A DNA stretch of 64,000 nt, taken from assembly GCA_002224055.1 (NCBI GenBank), contig AZLU01000020.1, forward strand, positions 248,001 to 312,000, written 5' to 3'. Shown here piece after piece: positions 59,771 to 64,000 of the stretch. This DNA is from Pezizomycotina sp. ARF18 (taxonomy: Eukaryota > Ascomycota). The position numbers and the translations under genes were made by a program. Every line of letters starts with the position of its first letter. The stretch's first letter is position 1. The notes under the pieces are model-generated. The model had not been told where the DNA came from. It did no database searches and worked only from the letters and a program-made list of their open reading frames with translations.

Positions 59771-62700
59771 TAATCGGGAATAGTACGGCGAGCCCATAAC
59801 CAACCTATGGTTAGCTGAGACAAAAATATGTTGTCATAAATGTGGAAGTGGATGGCAACATAATTTTTTATTTTTTTTATTCTGCCTTTATAATAAGCCT
59901 TTCCGGCGTTGCATACATATATATATATATATTTCCCTTTCGTTTCTATTCAAAGGAGTGGCGTTTTCATTTTTCTTTTCCCCGCAATACCATTTTCTGC
60001 ATTTATCAAAAAAGCCTCTAAGACTTTACATTTCATACTGCTTTCGCGCATTGGTCGAAGAAATTAGCAGCGCAATGTAGCCGCTCATTTTAGGAATTCG
60101 TATATTGCCCCGACAGTGGGATTTTTCCTTTTCTCCTCGTTATACCCGACTCTCGCTTTATGCTTACGTTCACTACGAAATATCTCATCTTGCCTCTACC
60201 AACTCCTCCCACTCAACTCACCTTCGTTTTCTCTCTTTCATCCTCTCGTTCTAAATCACTATTATGACTATCTTTTCTTTTTTTTTTTTTTTTTTTTTTA
60301 GTTAAAAAGCAAGCTTATAACGATACGATATTACGAAGTCTACGAGGCGTAGGCGTTTCCTCTAATACCCTTCACAAACCCTACTTTGATTTTCCCAAAT
60401 TGCGCGCTACGGTTGATTGCCTCTCTATTTACTTGTATCGATTCAACGGTGTATATGTATACTCTACGGGGACTCATATTTTTCTCTTTTCTTTTTCCCC
60501 TCTTTTATTTAAACACGGCGTTGCTAATGGTGCATATCCTTTTAATGGTGATGAATTTTCATTTGCATATATGTACTTTTAATATACTGTATTTACTAAT
60601 TATATATATATTCGGGGGTCATTTCTATATTACACGCATCTATAAAATGCTTATATGCATGTCCTGTGTACTAAAACAACCTTATCGGCTATATCTTTTA
60701 GCTACATCAATTATCATATACCTAAAGATAGAATATCCGTGCGTGTGTCGTTTTAAGGGCACCCTGACTCCGCCTGCTAGAATATTACTGTGCATTATAG
60801 TCTGGCACTTTATTTTTTCCCCCCTCTCAGATCTCTTATCAGACCTACTTGCATGTCTGATGATATGATTATAGGAAGGTATCGTAATCCTTGCTCCACG
60901 ATAACATCATCACATATAATAGCTTTCAGCAGTGAATATTAATATTTTTTTTACGCTATATGAATTTGGATGGTATTTTGTCTTGCAATCATTCTATTTT
61001 ATCGAGTGATATATTATTATCCCTCCGTGCTTTCCGAACTTAGACACAGATCCACCCGAGACCGCGCAATAAAAGACCGGGAAGGAGTGGAGAATTAGAA
61101 CCGAGATACCGCTGCAAGAAAACCCCCGGGAATTATAATAAACGAACTGCCTAGTATATCATTATCTGATGTTACGTCTGTCTAAATGCTATCTAGTATT
61201 TTTTTTTTTTTCCCCTCTCCTACTTCCAGATTTGATGCTCTCGAGGGAACAACTTTCGAGTAAACATTTGCTACCTAGCCAGGGGGGAAAGATATAAGTA
61301 TGATATCATAATTGTTTACTTGATGTATATAATTTTTATCTATATTTATATGATACCACCCTTGTCGATTTATTGGTTTATCGCTAACTGCTAGTCTCTA
61401 AGAGAAGCTGAAAGAAAAAAATCCGACTGGCGACCTTTCCCCTGGACCTAGAAGTCCTTGACAAGAGGCGAGCAGGTGGGGTTGCGTGGTGCGTGGGTTT
61501 TTTGTAAGTTTCTTTCCAATTTGCTCCTTTTTTTTTTCAGCAGATCTTGTTGGTGATCTACGCCCCGTCCCGCAAAACCCAAGCAAGGAAAAACGTCATG
61601 ATCAGAAACGAACCATTAGGTTGTACAAGGGGGGTAAATCGAATACGATGTACCGGTTGTGCCTGAAGAAACCTTCATATGACCCTTGTGCTTTACTGGA
61701 AACGGGTTTCTTTGCTTGAAAAAGTAGTTGATAACTCGATAAAACGTACCTAGTACGAATAGTGTAACTTCCCCAGGATTTTCACAAGGGTATAGAATTC
61801 TTCTCAGAAGCCAAGACGATGCAGAAGAAAAGCTCAAGCCAGTACTATACCAGTCCTAGGTGTACAGAATATCCATTCTTAGATACAACGAATTTGTTTC
61901 TCGTATGATTTTATTCTATTATTGCTTTCTGCTTGTTAGGGAATAGCAAATTATTTCTGTAGATTTTGGCGCGGCTAGGTCGGATAGAGCCCAAATCTGT
62001 AAATCTAAACATCTACACCCCCGCCTCATTCTAGATTTTACCATCGACTGCTAAACCACTCTGGTATAATGAATGATATTTCGTGATCGTCATAACCACT
62101 ACTATTAGTATATTACGTGTCTTCAAGCTTCCGGACCGTCCAAGTCTTGATATTAGGACCTACTTTTAGCGCATAATAACGAACACTATATTTTGGCGAT
62201 ATTCGAGATTGCCAGCTGCACCAGAAAAACCTTTGAGGGTAAATACGAGTCAGGCTTTGTAAAAGTTGTACAGTCTCGAAATTTTTCAATTGATATACTG
62301 TTATTAGAGAACTCATTTCCATCTTATATTATCAGTAATAAGCTAGATTATAAATGTAAATATAATATCCACATTCCACACGCTCTTCAAAGGCGGTGGC
62401 GATTAAATCCAGACCTCGGAGGCTCTCCAACCAACAGCAGAAAACAAAAAGATTCAAGCAAGCTCTTTCAACTTTCACCACAATGCCCACCGACGATCTC
62501 TTTTCAAGCCATTTTTTGTAAAATAACTAAAGTTCTTTGTTCACAAGGTCTCGCCACAGTTCATTCTTTTCTTTATTATATAGACCCTTAATTATATAGC
62601 ATCTTTCCTTTCGAAGCGAAGCATCGCGTTGTCGCGCTACCAGCCCATGTGATATTTCGTAATCTTTCGTGCTTTGCCTCTCGATTCTCTAGGTAGTTCG

Positions 62701-63738
62701 GACATCAGTCCGAGCTCTTCCTTCCGTAGCGGACGAAGCCTTGGGCTTTTTTGCACTAAGCCGTTGGATTTCTCTGCTTCGGCAGTGTGATGCTTATATA
62801 TATATTATTATATTTATAAAAGTGCTAAATCTTGCTATACTATTATTACATCTACGTATTCAGTATAATAATATACATACAATAGTTTATTATTCTGCCA
62901 CGATTCGCTCCATTAGGAAAGAGGCGTGAACGCAGTAAAAAATGTCTTTTGAACAAAGTCTATTTTTTTTTTTTTTCGCACGACAAGTCGTGACCACTGA
63001 CCATGTTATTTCGTTGCTGCAAGGTATCTTATAAAACACAGCCACGATAAAAATGTATCCCTTGAACATATAAGACGATTACTTCGCTTATATATACTTA
63101 TATACCGGCCGGCACGTGGTATCGCTATGATATTGGAATTGTCTTGACCTCGATATATATCAATAGCCGTTCTACCCGAGAGGATTACCTATCCATTTGT
63201 GAGGAGCATTGAGATACATCAATTCTTCGCACGGAACACCCCGTTTTTATTGTAATGACTTTTGGGTACTAGGGGTTCTTCAACTTGCTCTGATGCAAAG
63301 ACAACGATAACTCTACTTTGTAGTGCGAGGGGGGTGGTATACGAGGAGGGGCCATATGCAATGCAGGACGAAAACAATTCTTGAGAGGATAAACAGCATT
63401 GCAGAAGATAAATAAACAAATAGAAACCGGGAAAGAATTCAGAGTGTACATCAACTCTAATTCGCAATTGAAACGATTTTTTTTTTTGTTAGCTATGAAA
63501 ACTGCCGGAAGAAACAAACGTAAGAATAGAACCCCTCCCTCCTATGCAATATGCCACGAATATCTATTTTTTTTTTTTTGCAATGAAAATGTAACCAATA
63601 TTAATGCGATATATTAAAAAGAAAAGGAACCCGTCAAAAAACCTCCACGTCGGTATTGCGAGCTCGTAATAAATGCAGCACGAAGAACACGGATCCGTGC
63701 ATTTCTTTGACAGATTTTCGTGCTCAGATAAAAAATAA
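59771..63738. other. Long AT-rich gene-poor block
   Basis: About 4 kb without a supported gene. A CT-rich stretch lies at 60116-60300, ending in T21. TA-rich pieces lie near 59919-59932, 60598-60612 and 62797-62815. The largest frame (60386-60868, plus) is hydrophobic only because the DNA is T-rich. The last part may be the promoter of the gene starting at 63739. Confidence 0.5.
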
Positions 63739-64000
63739 ATGGCCCAAGCAGAACCCACATTCCAATGGAAAGCCACCATCACCAAACATCCATGCCCCGT
63801 TTTTAATTTCCCCTTATCACATCCTCCTGGCTACCTCAAGCTCCGCCTCAATCCACCCGATCCTCTGGATCCACAGCTTCCAGCCGCCACCAACCAGCTC
63901 GTAGACTTTAACCCACCTTCCCAACTCTTCGTCCTCCCACACGTCGCTGGCGAAGCGAATATCGTATTTCGCCAGGCGGGCATCATATACACTCCTGTAG
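63739..64000 (+). CDS. 5' part of an unrecognised gene, cut by the window edge
   Basis: An uninterrupted frame begins MAQAEPTFQWKATITKHPCP and runs to the end of the window: VFNFPLSHPPGYLKLRLNPP, DPLDPQLPAATNQLVDFNPP, SQLFVLPHVAGEANIVFRQA. It is 87 codons with no stop and GC-rich third positions, in contrast to the AT-rich DNA before it. There is no signal peptide. The family is not recognised. The last bases (GTAG) could be the start of an intron or simply continue the frame. Confidence 0.5.
   Translation, partial: MAQAEPTFQWKATITKHPCPVFNFPLSHPPGYLKLRLNPPDPLDPQLPAATNQLVDFNPPSQLFVLPHVAGEANIVFRQAGIIYTPV

Noticed and set aside
1-64000. Transposons, virus-derived elements, CRISPR arrays or a secondary-metabolite cluster
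   Set aside because: No reverse transcriptase, integrase, transposase, capsid-like or backbone-synthase protein was recognised, and no long terminal or inverted repeats were seen by eye. Small non-coding elements could be missed.

Overview
The window is nuclear DNA of a filamentous ascomycete (Pezizomycotina). The evidence is short GT-AG introns (about 60-150 nt), CT-rich leaders, and a gene set that includes a CFEM/GPI wall protein, a fungal GAR (GAS2-related) domain protein, MICOS subunit Mic12, a Cbp6/UQCC2-type complex III assembly factor, a fungal vWA-type protein and a kelch membrane protein. Genes are GC-richer than the AT-rich spacers, which are full of long A/T homopolymers. Class is not proven; an early branch such as Pezizomycetes or Orbiliomycetes is only a guess. 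I see no reverse transcriptase, integrase, transposase or CRISPR array.

Layout. 0.4-9.4 kb: four paralogous DUF7918-type genes on the minus strand, three in tandem at about 2 kb spacing and a fourth beyond an unrecognised gene. The three tandem copies end in a charged tail with SUMO-consensus motifs (psi-K-x-E), expanded in copy 2 by a 12-bp minisatellite. 11-12.6 kb: CFEM GPI protein (minus). 14.6-22.1 kb: a very long GAR-domain gene (minus) with a coiled coil and acidic repeats. 24.4-25.6 kb: short-chain dehydrogenase (minus) with an 18-nt micro-exon. 26.7-27.6 kb: cysteine-rich protein (plus). 28.2-30.4 kb: multi-pass membrane protein of unknown family (minus). 31.7-32.1 kb: Cbp6/UQCC2-like (minus). 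34.9-36.3 kb: unrecognised gene (plus). 37.4-38.5 kb: weak gene (minus). 39.7-40.9 kb: conserved-looking unknown protein (minus). 41-46.6 kb: no supported gene. 46.6-47.1 kb: Mic12 (plus). 48.1-51.5 kb: vWA-like protein (minus). 52.2-53.3 kb: E2-like UEV of the FTS/AKTIP type (minus). 56.9-59.8 kb: kelch-repeat single-pass membrane protein (plus). 59.8-63.7 kb: AT-rich, no gene. 63.74 kb to the edge: start of another plus-strand gene.

The genes do not form one pathway. Apart from the DUF7918 cluster this looks like ordinary ascomycete housekeeping and cell-surface content.

A caution for every coordinate: almost every gene, including conserved ones, can only be followed by changing frame once or more, each time as if a single base were missing. 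This looks like uncorrected long-read consensus error rather than gene death. CDS spans are given as gene extents (introns and frame slips included), not as clean open frames. All family assignments are from recognition by eye.
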